The position numbers and the translations under genes are program-made. A stretch of DNA of 64,000 nt, taken from the NCBI RefSeq assembly GCF_029688845.1, contig NZ_JARUKW010000004.1, positions 184,010-248,009 on the forward strand, read 5' to 3'. This stretch comes from Natronococcus sp. A-GB1 (GTDB lineage: Archaea > Halobacteriota > Halobacteria > Halobacteriales > Natrialbaceae). A model generated the notes under the pieces. It searched no databases. It worked only from the letters and a program-made list of their open reading frames with translations, and was not told the origin of the DNA. The first letter of the stretch is position 1; each line of letters opens with the position of its first letter. Positions 1 to 8,461 of this stretch are shown here, piece after piece.

Positions 1-1627
1 GCACCTTATCGCCCGGCTCGAGGTACTTCTTGACGAGTTCCTCGTTCTGGTCGGCGCTTCGCCCGCCGATTACGAGGTAGCCGTCGCTGGTGTGGAACCA
101 GCGGAATCGATCGTACCAGGGTTCGTTCTCCCGGATCGGGACCGACGCCAGCTCGAGCCAGTTCGTCTCCTCCTGCGCTTCGTCCTCGTCGTCGCCGTCG
201 GCCGTCTCGTCGGTCGCCTCCCACTCGTCGCGGCGTCGCTTGGCGTCCTCGAGGTCCTCGCGGGTGTCCTCGATGGCCGCCAGCGCGCCCTCCTTTTTTT
301 CTGCGATGCGCTTGGCCTCGGTGTAGAGCCGATCGGCGTTCTGCTCGACGCCCTGCCGGGCGAGGAGGTCGATCTCCTCCCCGTCGAGTTCGACGGTGAC
401 GATCCCCTCCGTGCCGTCGACGCCGACGACGGCCTCGGCGGCCTCGATTCCGCGCTCTTTGCCCTCCTCGAATCGTTCCTCGATCTCGTCCCAGGGACGG
501 TCCTGCGCGCGGGCCTCCTGGACCGTCGAGAGGATGTCGTCGACGACCCCGTACTCGGCGTACAGCAACTCGGCGTTCTCCCGCTGGGACTGAGCCTGCT
601 GTTCGAACCCTTCGATCGCGCCCTCCTGTTGTTCGATGATCCGCTCGTGTTTGGCGATCTCCTCCTCGAAGTCGGGGCGCTGTTCGGTCGGATCGGGCTC
701 CTCCTCGTCTTCCAGCTCGAGTTCGAAGAAGTAGTCGTCGAGCGCCTCGAGGAAGCTGTCGGCGCTCTCGGCAGCCAGGCCGGCCTCCTCGTGTTCCTCG
801 AGGGGGAACGGCGTGGCGTCGACGACCGGGCCGTCGTCGGGCGACTCCGACTCCTCGTTCTCGCCGTCGTCCTCGACCGGCTTCCGGTACAGCCGCGGGT
901 CGAAGTTCGCGTTGCGGACGTCCAGTGCGAGCCGTTCGATGGCCTCGTAGACGCGGCGGTAGTCGTCATCGGTGGCGTCCTCGATGTCCATCGCCTTCTC
1001 GACACCCGCGCGGGTGCAGACTTCCTCGGCGTACAGCCCGCCCATGTTGAGCTGTGTGGCGAGCGTCCGGACGACGTCGGTGTCCGAATCGTCCATCTCG
1101 CGGTCGAACGCCTCCCGCGAAACCGACAGCGGGTTCGTCCGCGAGTCGGGAAACTCGTAGCGCGAGCCGGGAACGACCGTTCTGGATTTGAGGCGAACGG
1201 TCTCGAGGCAGTCGATAACCTCGTACTCGCCGTCGGTGACCGCAACGTTCCCCTGCCCGAACAGCTCGACGATGATACGGGTCGTGCCGTCGTCGCGGTC
1301 GAAGACGAACTCGAGGATGCGGTCGAACTCGAACTGTTCGACGCCGACGAAGTCGGCCCCCGACAGCCGGTTGCGAAGCATCATCGCGAACTGGGGCGGC
1401 CGCCCGGGGGCGTCGGGCACTCGCTCGGGGGCAACCGTGTGAGCGCGTTTGACCTCGCCGACCTCGATCAACAACTCGACGCGACCACGATCGAAATCGC
1501 GCATCTTGAGCCGCAGAAGGTCGTCGCCGTAGAGGTAGGCCTTGTCGACCTTTGCGCCCTCGTAGGTGCCGAACTCCCCGACGAGGGCCGCGAGATCGAC
1601 GCTCGTAAGCTCCCGCTTTGGATCCAT
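1..1627 (-). CDS. rqcH: NFACT family ribosome quality-control protein RqcH (3' part missing)
   Basis: Archaeal member of the RqcH/Rqc2/NEMF family, which binds large ribosomal subunits carrying stalled peptidyl-tRNA. Residues 1-542 are in the window; the stop lies beyond base 1. The N-terminus (MDPKRELTSVDLAALVGE, then KAYLYGDDLLRLKM) is the NFACT-N/FbpA-type domain. A charged, probably coiled-coil stretch rich in Glu, Arg and Ala follows at about residues 300-460. The last visible part, WYDRFRWFHTSDGYLVIGG, is the start of the NFACT-R domain, so only the C-terminal part is cut off. The ATG at 1627-1625 is the first in-frame Met that gives the conserved family N-terminus. The gene is transcribed away from the small gene at 1832. 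The family call is solid from sequence; the cellular role is from family knowledge. Confidence 0.9.
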   Translation of the reverse strand, partial: MDPKRELTSVDLAALVGEFGTYEGAKVDKAYLYGDDLLRLKMRDFDRGRVELLIEVGEVKRAHTVAPERVPDAPGRPPQFAMMLRNRLSGADFVGVEQFEFDRILEFVFDRDDGTTRIIVELFGQGNVAVTDGEYEVIDCLETVRLKSRTVVPGSRYEFPDSRTNPLSVSREAFDREMDDSDTDVVRTLATQLNMGGLYAEEVCTRAGVEKAMDIEDATDDDYRRVYEAIERLALDVRNANFDPRLYRKPVEDDGENEESESPDDGPVVDATPFPLEEHEEAGLAAESADSFLEALDDYFFELELEDEEEPDPTEQRPDFEEEIAKHERIIEQQEGAIEGFEQQAQSQRENAELLYAEYGVVDDILSTVQEARAQDRPWDEIEERFEEGKERGIEAAEAVVGVDGTEGIVTVELDGEEIDLLARQGVEQNADRLYTEAKRIAEKKEGALAAIEDTREDLEDAKRRRDEWEATDETADGDDEDEAQEETNWLELASVPIRENEPWYDRFRWFHTSDGYLVIGGRSADQNEELVKKYLEPGDKV

Positions 1628-1831
1628 ACCTCTACCTGCCCGGTCCGGTCAAAAAGGCGTGTCGCTCCGGCTCGAGCGAGTGTCTCGCGGTGGCGCGCTC
1701 GCTCCGAGTCAGAAAGGCTCATCGGCGACGAGCCCGTCTCACACAAGTATGGACACGGCCGGCTCGCTCGCGAGCGGAACGGACGGGACGACTACGGACG
1801 AACGTCGAGCGCACGGCGACGGAGGCGGCCA

Positions 1832-2476
1832 ATGAGCGCACCCCAGCGCCCGGTCTGGGCGGAGGTCTCGCGACTCCCGTCGTTCCTCGAGCGCCTCGAG
1901 CAGACGGGCGGGCTCTCGGCCCGCGCGCTGATCGACGAACTCGAGGTCGAGATTCCGGTTGAGGGCGTCGCCTACCACGATCGGGGGATCCGGATTCCGG
2001 GGTACGACGCGACGTTCGTCCACGAGCCGAGCGGCTCTCGCGGCCGACCGGCGTTCAGCGTTCAGATCGACACGATCGGCCCGCGAAACGGCTGGGCGAT
2101 CTTCGACAAGACGCTGTCGTGGGACGTCTACCTCCTCCGAGCGGAGGGAGCCGCCGCGATCGCCTGGCTCAGCGACGAGGAGTACCGGATCGAGGAGGCC
2201 GACGAGTTCGACTCGAAGCGTGACGCGGTCGCTGCCGGTCGCTTCTCGTTCGGCGTCTTCCTCTACGCCGGCGACGCCTGGGCGGAACAACGGAAGCGGA
2301 TCCGCAGCACGAACGCCCCGGCCTATCTCCTACGAGAGGACGGTCAGCCGATGATTCCGAGCACGCAGTCGGAGTTCTACGAGTTCGTCGACTCGACGGT
2401 CACGGAGTTTCGAACCAGCGGTGCGGCCCCGGACTACCTCGGACTGCTCGAACTCGAGGCGACTATCGACGGCTGA
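1832..2476 (+). CDS. Conserved haloarchaeal protein of unknown function (214 aa)
   Basis: I do not recognise the family. The protein is acidic and soluble, with no signal peptide or membrane segment. It starts MSAPQRPVWAEVSRLPSF and has alternating strand-like stretches (YHDRGIRIPGYDATFV, GRPAFSVQIDTIG) and a C-terminal half with conserved-looking Trp and Tyr (WAIFDKTLSWDVYLLRAEG). The frame is open far upstream to base 92, but that part is antisense shadow of rqcH. ATG 1832 is chosen because coding character begins there and rqcH starts divergently at 1627. The 204 bp between them hold both promoters. The reading frame is convincing; function is unknown. Confidence 0.75.
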   Translation: MSAPQRPVWAEVSRLPSFLERLEQTGGLSARALIDELEVEIPVEGVAYHDRGIRIPGYDATFVHEPSGSRGRPAFSVQIDTIGPRNGWAIFDKTLSWDVYLLRAEGAAAIAWLSDEEYRIEEADEFDSKRDAVAAGRFSFGVFLYAGDAWAEQRKRIRSTNAPAYLLREDGQPMIPSTQSEFYEFVDSTVTEFRTSGAAPDYLGLLELEATIDG

Positions 2477-2825
2477 TCGACTGTTAGCAGGCGCATAAAC
2501 GTTTCACGGAGTCGTCGAACCTCGTTTCGAACCGGTTCGATCGCGGAAAAGCGGGATCACGGAGGCGCGTCGTCGCAGTCCGCCCGAAGGGGGGGAAGTT
2601 CGAGCGGTGGGGGGTGGGGGGAGTGGCGACGACACGCCCCAATGAGTGACAGCGGGTGTGGCGCTGGTTTCTGAGGGGAGTGTGATCGATGCCGACGTTC
2701 GTCGGCACCTGATGCTTCAGGCCCCATTACTATAAAAATTTCGCACCTATTGGTGTGTTTTTAACGATCGAGACCCGTCGTTGTCAGGCGATGTGTACGT
2801 GATGACCGGGCCTCGTACGAGGGAC
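2477..2825. other. Intergenic region with two adjacent hairpins
   Basis: About 350 bp with no convincing gene between convergent neighbours. It contains a G-rich run near 2590-2625. Two tight hairpins lie back to back: TGCCGACG/CGTCGGCA at 2690-2707 with a 2-nt loop, and CCTGA/TCAGG at 2708-2721. AT-rich DNA (CTATAAAAATTT) follows at about 2730. The hairpins could terminate the gene at 1832, or be part of a small RNA. The AT-rich part could act as a promoter or terminator, but no gene starts there. Confidence 0.5.
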
Positions 2826-3551
2826 TCAATCCTCGTCGGCTGCGTCCGCCTCCCACCCCTCCGTGAAGACCCGATCGCCGTCGACGCCGGCGTCCTCGAG
2901 CAGTTTCTGGGTCTCGACGACCATTTCGGGGACGCCACAGACGTAGCAGTCGACGTTCGCGAGGTCGTCGAGGCCCTCGAACGACTCCTGGAGGTGGTCC
3001 TGAACGTGGCCGGTTCGTCCGTTCCAGGCCGCGTCGTCGTCGGCGTCCGAAAGGACGTACTCGACCGAGACGGCGTCGGTCCCCGCCCGAAGCTGATCGA
3101 GACTCTCCCGGAAGATCAGGTGCTCCTGGTCGCGCTCGCCGAAGACGAGCGTGGCCGTTCCCTGACCCTCGTTGGCGTACTGTCTGATCATCGGATACAG
3201 CGGCGTGATCCCCGTTCCGGTGGCGACGAAGAGGGCGTCGCGCTCGGGATCGCGGAGGTGGAGGTTCCCCTCGATGGGATCGATCTCGATCGCGTCGCCC
3301 GGCGTTCGGTCGTGCATGTAGACCGAACCGGTGCCGTCGTCGTAGCGCTTGATCGTCAGCACGAGCTGGTTCGTTCCGGGGGCGTTGATCGCCGTGTAGG
3401 GACGTTCCTGTTCCTCGCCGTCGGCCTCGAAGTGGACCGACGTATGCTGGCCGGGATCGAACTCGAAGCGGTGATCGTCGGCGACGAGCCGAAACTGCTT
3501 GACGTCCGGCGTCATCCGGTGAACGTCGGCGACCGTAACGGACAGTGTCAT
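2826..3551 (-). CDS. FAD-dependent oxidoreductase, ferredoxin-NADP reductase type
   Basis: A 241-aa flavoprotein of the FNR superfamily, which moves electrons between NAD(P)H and a carrier protein or small acceptor. The FAD domain occupies about residues 1-95, with the flavin-binding RPYTAIN (R-x-Y-T/S) and a flexible phosphate loop around YMHDRTPGDAIEI. The nucleotide domain follows, with GTGITPLYPMI for pyridine nucleotide binding and the typical C-terminal YVCGVPEMV loop. There is no 2Fe-2S Cys cluster, so it must use a separate redox partner. It is cytoplasmic with no signal. The next gene upstream (3655) is on the same strand about 100 bp away, so co-transcription is possible but not shown. 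Fold is clear; physiological substrate is not. Confidence 0.85.
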   Translation of the reverse strand: MTLSVTVADVHRMTPDVKQFRLVADDHRFEFDPGQHTSVHFEADGEEQERPYTAINAPGTNQLVLTIKRYDDGTGSVYMHDRTPGDAIEIDPIEGNLHLRDPERDALFVATGTGITPLYPMIRQYANEGQGTATLVFGERDQEHLIFRESLDQLRAGTDAVSVEYVLSDADDDAAWNGRTGHVQDHLQESFEGLDDLANVDCYVCGVPEMVVETQKLLEDAGVDGDRVFTEGWEADAADED

Positions 3552-3654
3552 AGCCCGATCTGCGGTCAGAAGCCACTAAACCGTGCTGTCGGCACGTGCA
3601 TCCTGATTCCGATCGAAAAAGTGAATGACCCAATCGACGACCGTCTCCGGTCCG

Positions 3655-4458
3655 TTACGTCTCCGTCTCGACGGCCGCCTCGATGGCCGCGTACAGTTTG
3701 TCGGTCTCCTCCGTCGGCGAGTAGACCGTATCGTCGACGCTGACGCGGGGAACGTCGTCGACGTCCATCTTCTCGACCTCCCCGATCGTCTCGTCGAGTT
3801 CGTCCTGGTACGCGTCGCCCGCGGCAGCGTCGTACACCGTCTCGGGGTCGGCGACGTCAGATTTCTCGGCGACGTGCTTGAGTCGCTTGGGCGTCGCCCA
3901 CTCCTCCTCGAGGTCGATATTGATCGCGATACACTCGACGAACGTCCAGAACTGACCGGGGTCGTGGTCCCAGACGGCCAGTCCCGCTCGAGCCAGTCGC
4001 TCCCCATCGTCGCCGTGGAGCGACGCCCCGCCGAGGGAGGCGACGGCGTGGACCTCGAGGTCGACCTCGCCCTTTTTGACGTGTTTCTCGAGCAGTTCGG
4101 TGAACTCCTCGAGCATGAACTCGGAGGTCTCGGTCGACTTCCAGGTGCCGAACAGCTTGATCGTCACGGGCGCGTCGCCCGTGCCGGCGATCGGGAACGC
4201 GGATTTCGGATCGTCCGGCGTCGGAACCGGATCGAGCACGCCCTTTGGCTCCTCGATCTCGTCCTTATCTTCCTCGCCGTCGGGGTCGTCGCCGTTGCCG
4301 CCGTTTTCCCCGTTACCGCCGTCGGTTTCGTTCGACGGATCGTCGTCGTCCTCGTCGTCGTCGCTGGAGAGGAAGTCGGTACATCCTGCGAGCCCGGCAA
4401 TGGCCGCGCCACTGCCGACCTGAAGTACGCGCCGTCTGGTTCGGTTGTCTTGCGTCAC
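3655..4458 (-). CDS. Tat-exported lipoprotein with DsbA-like thioredoxin fold lacking CxxC
   Basis: A 267-aa exported protein. The N-terminus has a twin-arginine signal (TRRRVLQVG) followed by the lipobox GLAGC near residue 26, so it is probably anchored on the outer face by a lipid. A linker very rich in D, E, G and N (about 30-75) follows. Residues about 85-265 resemble a DsbA/thioredoxin-like domain: VTIKLFGTWKSTETSEFM lies where family members have a strand ending in CPYC, and the helical part contains DDGERLARAGLAVWDHDPGQFWTF. Both active-site cysteines are absent, so disulfide exchange is unlikely; a binding or chaperone role is inferred. The upstream 240 bp are AT-rich and hold its promoter. 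Alternative: DsbA-like fold with a different activity. Confidence 0.8.
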   Translation of the reverse strand: MTQDNRTRRRVLQVGSGAAIAGLAGCTDFLSSDDDEDDDDPSNETDGGNGENGGNGDDPDGEEDKDEIEEPKGVLDPVPTPDDPKSAFPIAGTGDAPVTIKLFGTWKSTETSEFMLEEFTELLEKHVKKGEVDLEVHAVASLGGASLHGDDGERLARAGLAVWDHDPGQFWTFVECIAINIDLEEEWATPKRLKHVAEKSDVADPETVYDAAAGDAYQDELDETIGEVEKMDVDDVPRVSVDDTVYSPTEETDKLYAAIEAAVETET

Positions 4459-4699
4459 GGATCGAACTAATCGGTTACCCGGAATTACTACTACTCAGAT
4501 AAGTCACTAGTTACTGGCAGTATAATTCAGGACTGATGATTTCACTCTCCGAACATAGTCCTAATATAGTAGCTAATGTGACGAAATACGACGATTAAAA
4601 CACCCAGGTATAGTTATACATTATCTGGGAGAGAGCGAGAATTGGCTCCCTTGGCCGGTACTCGTCCTTCCCAGGGTCCGGTTCGCGCCGAGGCCGGCG
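4459..4699. promoter_or_regulatory. AT-rich intergenic region upstream of the DsbA-like lipoprotein gene
   Basis: The region between the 3' end of the amidohydrolase gene and the start of the lipoprotein gene is markedly AT-rich (for example around 4480-4620) compared with flanking coding DNA. It must carry the promoter for the lipoprotein gene on the minus strand and the end of the amidohydrolase transcript. No ORF with coding character was seen. Confidence 0.4.
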
Positions 4700-5722
4700 C
4701 TACGGTTCGAGGACGACCTCGCGGACGTCGTCGACGCCGGCTCGCCGCACCGTGGCCCGGACTGGATCACGGGCCCCTGTGAGGTTGTCCGAATCCCCGT
4801 CGAGGACGAGCAGCCGCCCGGGCGCTCCCGGCTCGAGGGCGCCACCCTCGAGCCCGGCGAGGTCGGCGCCGTTGACCGTCGCCATCCGCAGAATCGTCTC
4901 GGCCCGAAGGTCGGAACACTTCGCGAGGAACTCCATCTCCCGGAACATCGACGGCGAGTTGAGCATCACGTTGTCGGTTCCGAGCGCGAGCGTCGTTCGC
5001 TCGGCCAGTTCGGCCGCGGGCGGGAAGCCGACGCCGGTGACGAGGTTCGACCGCGGGCAGAGCACGACCGGAATCTCGGCGTCGGCGATTCGCTCGAGGT
5101 GGTCCGGTTCGGGGTGGACGACGTGGACGAGGAAGTCGGGTTCGAGCGCGAGCGCGCCGTCGAGGTCGCTCGGATCCCCCTCGCCCGCATGGATGCCGAA
5201 CGGCTTGCCCGCCTCGCGGGTCGCGATCCGTTCGCTCTCGAAGTCGCCGTCGTTGGCGCCGCTAGCACCGAATCCGTCGCCCGCCTCCATCGCCGCGACG
5301 GAGCCGCGGGCGAACGACAGTGCCGCGAGCTCGAGGCCCGCAGCGGCGTCCTCGAGCATCCGAACGCCCTCGACGTCGCCCTCTCGAAAGTCGAGACAGG
5401 CGGCGGTGCCGCCGTTTTGCATGTACCGAAGCGATCGCTCCATCGCGTCGACGAGCTCCTCGCGGGAGGCCTGCCGAAGGAGTCGGTGTTTCAACCCGTC
5501 GGGTGGGGCGACCAGCTCCTCGAGCGAGAGCCCGCCGCCAGCTTCCTTGGCGATCGAGTCGCCGATATGGGTGTGAGCGTTGACGAACGGCGGGAGGATG
5601 ATATCCGAGCTGTCGACCGACTCCTCCTCGATGGCTTCGATGCGTCCCTCGCCGTCGACAACGATGCGTCCCTCGACGGGCTCGAGGTCTCCGCCGCAGA
5701 GGATCGTCCCGGTTCGTTCCAT
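4700..5722 (-). CDS. Amidohydrolase family protein (metal-dependent, deaminase-like)
   Basis: A 340-aa TIM-barrel hydrolase of the amidohydrolase superfamily. PPFVNAHTHIGDS supplies the first two metal-binding histidines. FGIHAGEGD and VHVVHPEP supply the later His ligands. LALGTDNVMLNSP supplies the barrel-end Asp. This order matches aminohydrolases acting on nucleobases or related cyclic amides, but the substrate cannot be read. The protein is shorter than cytosine deaminase or SAH deaminase (usually above 400 aa). The frame is open to 5887, but that extra part overlaps the next gene antisense-free only poorly; ATG 5722 begins the typical beta-sandwich start MERTGTILCGGDLEPVEG. It lies 52 bp downstream of the HD gene on the same strand, a likely two-gene unit. 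Confidence 0.82.
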   Translation of the reverse strand: MERTGTILCGGDLEPVEGRIVVDGEGRIEAIEEESVDSSDIILPPFVNAHTHIGDSIAKEAGGGLSLEELVAPPDGLKHRLLRQASREELVDAMERSLRYMQNGGTAACLDFREGDVEGVRMLEDAAAGLELAALSFARGSVAAMEAGDGFGASGANDGDFESERIATREAGKPFGIHAGEGDPSDLDGALALEPDFLVHVVHPEPDHLERIADAEIPVVLCPRSNLVTGVGFPPAAELAERTTLALGTDNVMLNSPSMFREMEFLAKCSDLRAETILRMATVNGADLAGLEGGALEPGAPGRLLVLDGDSDNLTGARDPVRATVRRAGVDDVREVVLEP

Positions 5723-5774
5723 GCTCGCTTCTTCGTGGCCCGTCCCTTCAACCGTTTGCGTTCGCCTCCGAGCG

Positions 5775-7007
5775 TCACTCGACGAACTCGTCGAGGGTCG
5801 TCTCGAGTCCGTCCCGAACCTCGGTGACGAGCGTGCCCTCGATGTCGAGTCCGAGCACCTCGACGGCAGCCCGCCCGACCCGCTCACGAAGCTCGGTCGG
5901 CGAGTAGACGCCGAGTCGCCACTGGGAGTACTGGGCGGCTCGCAGCGCCTCGACCAGCGGCGACTGCTGGCCGAGCTGCCGAACGTCGCCGTTGACCAGT
6001 ACGCGACTCGTCGACTCGGTCATCGACGGGCGTCCCGGCACGTCGAGGATGACGTGGGCCGGGTCGACGCCCACCCTGCCGGCGATCTCGCGCTCGAACT
6101 CCCGGATCGCCTCGTGGTCGGACTCGATGATCCCGCCCGGCACGTCGTCGATCTCGGCCCAGACGGCCCGTTTGAACAGGTCGCGGTGATCCAGTCGCCG
6201 CGAGAATGCGCTCGTCGCCTCGCAGTTGCGCAGCGCAACCGTCAGATCGTAGTCGTCCATCCGCTGGAGCGTTTCGGCGTCGATTCCGGCCTCCGGCGCC
6301 TCGAGGAGGCGTTCGGCGGCCCGCCGGAGCATTGCCTTGCTGATCCGGGCGACGCTGTGGCTGTACACCGTCGGATTCATCAGCGCCCGCGCGACCAGCA
6401 GGCTCTCGGCGGTCTGGACGTTCCCCTCGTCGAGGACGAGCTCGTCGTCGGTGAAGGTCAGCTCCCGGACCAGCCGTCCGTGATCGATCGTTCCGTAGGG
6501 AACGCCAGTGTGGTGGGCGTCCCGGACGAGATAGTCCATCCGATCGACGTCCAGCTCGCCCGAGACGAGCTGGCCGAACCGCCCCTCGCCGGCGACCAGC
6601 CCGGCGACCGCCTCGGGCTCGAGGTCGTGCTCTCGAAGGACGTCGCCGACCTGTCCGTCGGCGAGCAGCTCGTCGACGTCGTCGTGGTACCGGCCCGTGC
6701 GGCGGTGGGTAAGCGACTCGAGGTTGTGGCTGAACGGGCCGTGGCCGACGTCGTGGAGCATCGCCGCCGCGTGAACGCGCTCGGCTTGCTTTCCCTCGAT
6801 ACCGAGCCCCTCGAGGGCCTCGCAGGCGAGGTGGTAGACCCCGAGGCTGTGCTCGAACCGGGTGTGGTTTGCGGAGGGATACACGAGCGAGACGGTCCCT
6901 AGCTGGGCGATCCGGCGGAGGCGCTGGACTTCCGGCGTATCGAGCAGCGCTCGAGCCACGCCGTCGATCCGGATGTGGTCGTGGACGCTGTCCTTTATGG
7001 TCTTCAT
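5775..7007 (-). CDS. HD-domain dNTP triphosphohydrolase-like protein
   Basis: A 410-aa protein of the SAMHD1/dGTPase-like HD superfamily (COG1078 type). Metal ligands are visible: NHTRFEHSLGVYHLA gives the first His, and AAMLHDVGHGPFSH gives the HD pair plus a further His. MDYLVRDAHHTGVPYG gives the last Asp region. Related proteins hydrolyse dNTPs or related nucleotides; the actual substrate here is inferred only. Start ATG 7007 (MKTIKDSVHDHIRI) matches the conserved family N-terminus; an upstream Met at 7076 would add a poorly conserved stretch. The gene at 7131 starts divergently 123 bp away. Confidence 0.88.
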   Translation of the reverse strand: MKTIKDSVHDHIRIDGVARALLDTPEVQRLRRIAQLGTVSLVYPSANHTRFEHSLGVYHLACEALEGLGIEGKQAERVHAAAMLHDVGHGPFSHNLESLTHRRTGRYHDDVDELLADGQVGDVLREHDLEPEAVAGLVAGEGRFGQLVSGELDVDRMDYLVRDAHHTGVPYGTIDHGRLVRELTFTDDELVLDEGNVQTAESLLVARALMNPTVYSHSVARISKAMLRRAAERLLEAPEAGIDAETLQRMDDYDLTVALRNCEATSAFSRRLDHRDLFKRAVWAEIDDVPGGIIESDHEAIREFEREIAGRVGVDPAHVILDVPGRPSMTESTSRVLVNGDVRQLGQQSPLVEALRAAQYSQWRLGVYSPTELRERVGRAAVEVLGLDIEGTLVTEVRDGLETTLDEFVE

Positions 7008-7130
7008 TACCGGGTTTTTCGCCGCGTTCGTACAAAAGTCGTCGGACCACGAGACTCCCGTCGAGCCGAGGTCCACGCTGAATACGACGACAGCAACACT
7101 TTACGCGTAGCCGCCGTTCGCTTCGAGTAC

Positions 7131-7382
7131 ATGACGGAACTGACGATCCCGCCGGACGCAGACGGGGACCGTGCACAGGAGCTGGTACAGGAACACGTCG
7201 CGGTCGGCGACGTCGTCGAGGTCCAGAGCAAGGAGTGGGCCGACGACAGCCAAGACTTCGAGCTCGAAGGAACGGTAACGAGCTTCGAGCCCGGCTACCT
7301 CGAGCTCGACGATCAGCCCGTCGACGAGGGCAGCGTTCGCTACGACGAGATCCATACCGTCGTTCGGGTCGACTCGAAGTAG
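7131..7382 (+). CDS. Small conserved haloarchaeal protein (83 aa)
   Basis: A short acidic cytoplasmic protein (MTELTIPPDADGDRAQELV...) with a beta-rich middle (VAVGDVVEVQSKEW, FELEGTVTSFEPGYLELDD) resembling a small SH3- or Sm-like barrel; this is only an impression from the strand pattern. A TATA-like ACTTTACG at about 7097-7104 is 27-30 bp before the ATG, which fits a leaderless transcript. It is not in an operon: it ends just before a convergent gene at 7429. Function unknown. Confidence 0.75.
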   Translation: MTELTIPPDADGDRAQELVQEHVAVGDVVEVQSKEWADDSQDFELEGTVTSFEPGYLELDDQPVDEGSVRYDEIHTVVRVDSK

Positions 7383-7428
7383 CCGTCCGGACGAGCGATC
7401 GCTTCCGACTTCGCTCGAACGCCCGTTC

Positions 7429-8394
7429 TCAGAGAACGTCCTCGTTGACCGGGTTCTCGGGCCGATCATCGCCTAATACGCGCAGAACGTCTCGAGTCAC
7501 GGTTTCTCGAAGCTCGACGATCGACTCCTCGGAGTACCACGCGACGTGGGGCGTACAGACGACGTCGTCGCGGCCGACCAGCGGCGAGTCCTCGGGCGGT
7601 TCCGCCGGAAGCACATCCAGTCCCGCAGCGGCGAGTTCGTCGTCCTCGAGGGCCGTCGCCAGCGCCTCATCGTCGACGACCGCGCCGCGGGCCGTGTTGA
7701 GTAGGACGGCGTCGTCGTCCATCGCCGCGAACGCCTCGGCGTCGAACAGCTCCCGCGTCTCCTCGGTCAGCGGCGCGTGCACCGAGACGATATCGGAGCG
7801 CTCGAGCAGCCCGTCGAACGACACCTTCTCGACGCCGTACTCGGCGAGTTCGTCGGCGGACTGGTGGGGGTCGTACGCGACGAACTCGAGGTCGAACCCC
7901 GAGAGCCGCTCGGCGATCCGCCGCGGGAGCTTTCCGAACGCCGCGAAGCCGAGGGTCTTCCCCGCCAGCCGGTGGATCGGCGCGCCGACCGTCCAGTCCC
8001 ACGTTCCCTCGGCGATCTCACGGTCGTACAGCGAGGTCTTGCGCACGCAGGCGAACAGGAGCGCGATCGTGTGCGTCGGCACCTCGTCCTCGCAGTAGTC
8101 GGGGACGTTGACCACGACGACGCCCTCGTCGGTCGCGGCCTCGAGGTCGACCGTGTCCACGCCGATTCCGTACCGGCCCACGACCGCGACGTCGAGGGTC
8201 TCGAGGACGTCCCGGTCGATCGGCGCGTACTGGACGAGCAACGCGTCGGTGTCGGCCTCCCGGGCCGCCTCGATCACCTCGTCGGCGGTTTCGGCGTCGG
8301 CCGAGACGAGTTCGACGTCGCGGTCGGCCAGGACGCCGCGTTCGATCTCGAGGTCGGGAAAGTCGAAATCCGTGACGAGAATCGTGTGGGTCAT
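7429..8394 (-). CDS. C-terminal-binding-protein-like D-2-hydroxyacid dehydrogenase
   Basis: A 321-aa NAD-dependent D-2-hydroxyacid dehydrogenase, CtBP branch. The catalytic residues are present: Arg in LLNTARGAVVDDEAL, Glu in DVLPAEPPEDSP and His in VVCTPHVAWYS. The nucleotide loop is LGFAAFGKLPRRIA, where the usual GxGxxG glycines are partly replaced by Ala and Pro. The substrate-binding half has VVGRYGIGVDTVDL. Such enzymes reduce 2-oxo acids or oxidise 2-hydroxy acids; this substrate is unknown. It lies 67 bp downstream of the Gfo/Idh/MocA gene on the same strand and could share its transcript. Confidence 0.88.
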   Translation of the reverse strand: MTHTILVTDFDFPDLEIERGVLADRDVELVSADAETADEVIEAAREADTDALLVQYAPIDRDVLETLDVAVVGRYGIGVDTVDLEAATDEGVVVVNVPDYCEDEVPTHTIALLFACVRKTSLYDREIAEGTWDWTVGAPIHRLAGKTLGFAAFGKLPRRIAERLSGFDLEFVAYDPHQSADELAEYGVEKVSFDGLLERSDIVSVHAPLTEETRELFDAEAFAAMDDDAVLLNTARGAVVDDEALATALEDDELAAAGLDVLPAEPPEDSPLVGRDDVVCTPHVAWYSEESIVELRETVTRDVLRVLGDDRPENPVNEDVL

Positions 8395-8461
8395 CGGTCG
8401 GTCGATACGTTCGGGCGTCTCCCCGATAGGCGTACGGTCTGCAACGAAGACCGAACCGCGA

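Noticed and set aside
92..1831. N-terminal extension of the gene at 1832 up to base 92
   Set aside because: Antisense to rqcH, which is well supported; the extension has no recognisable domain.
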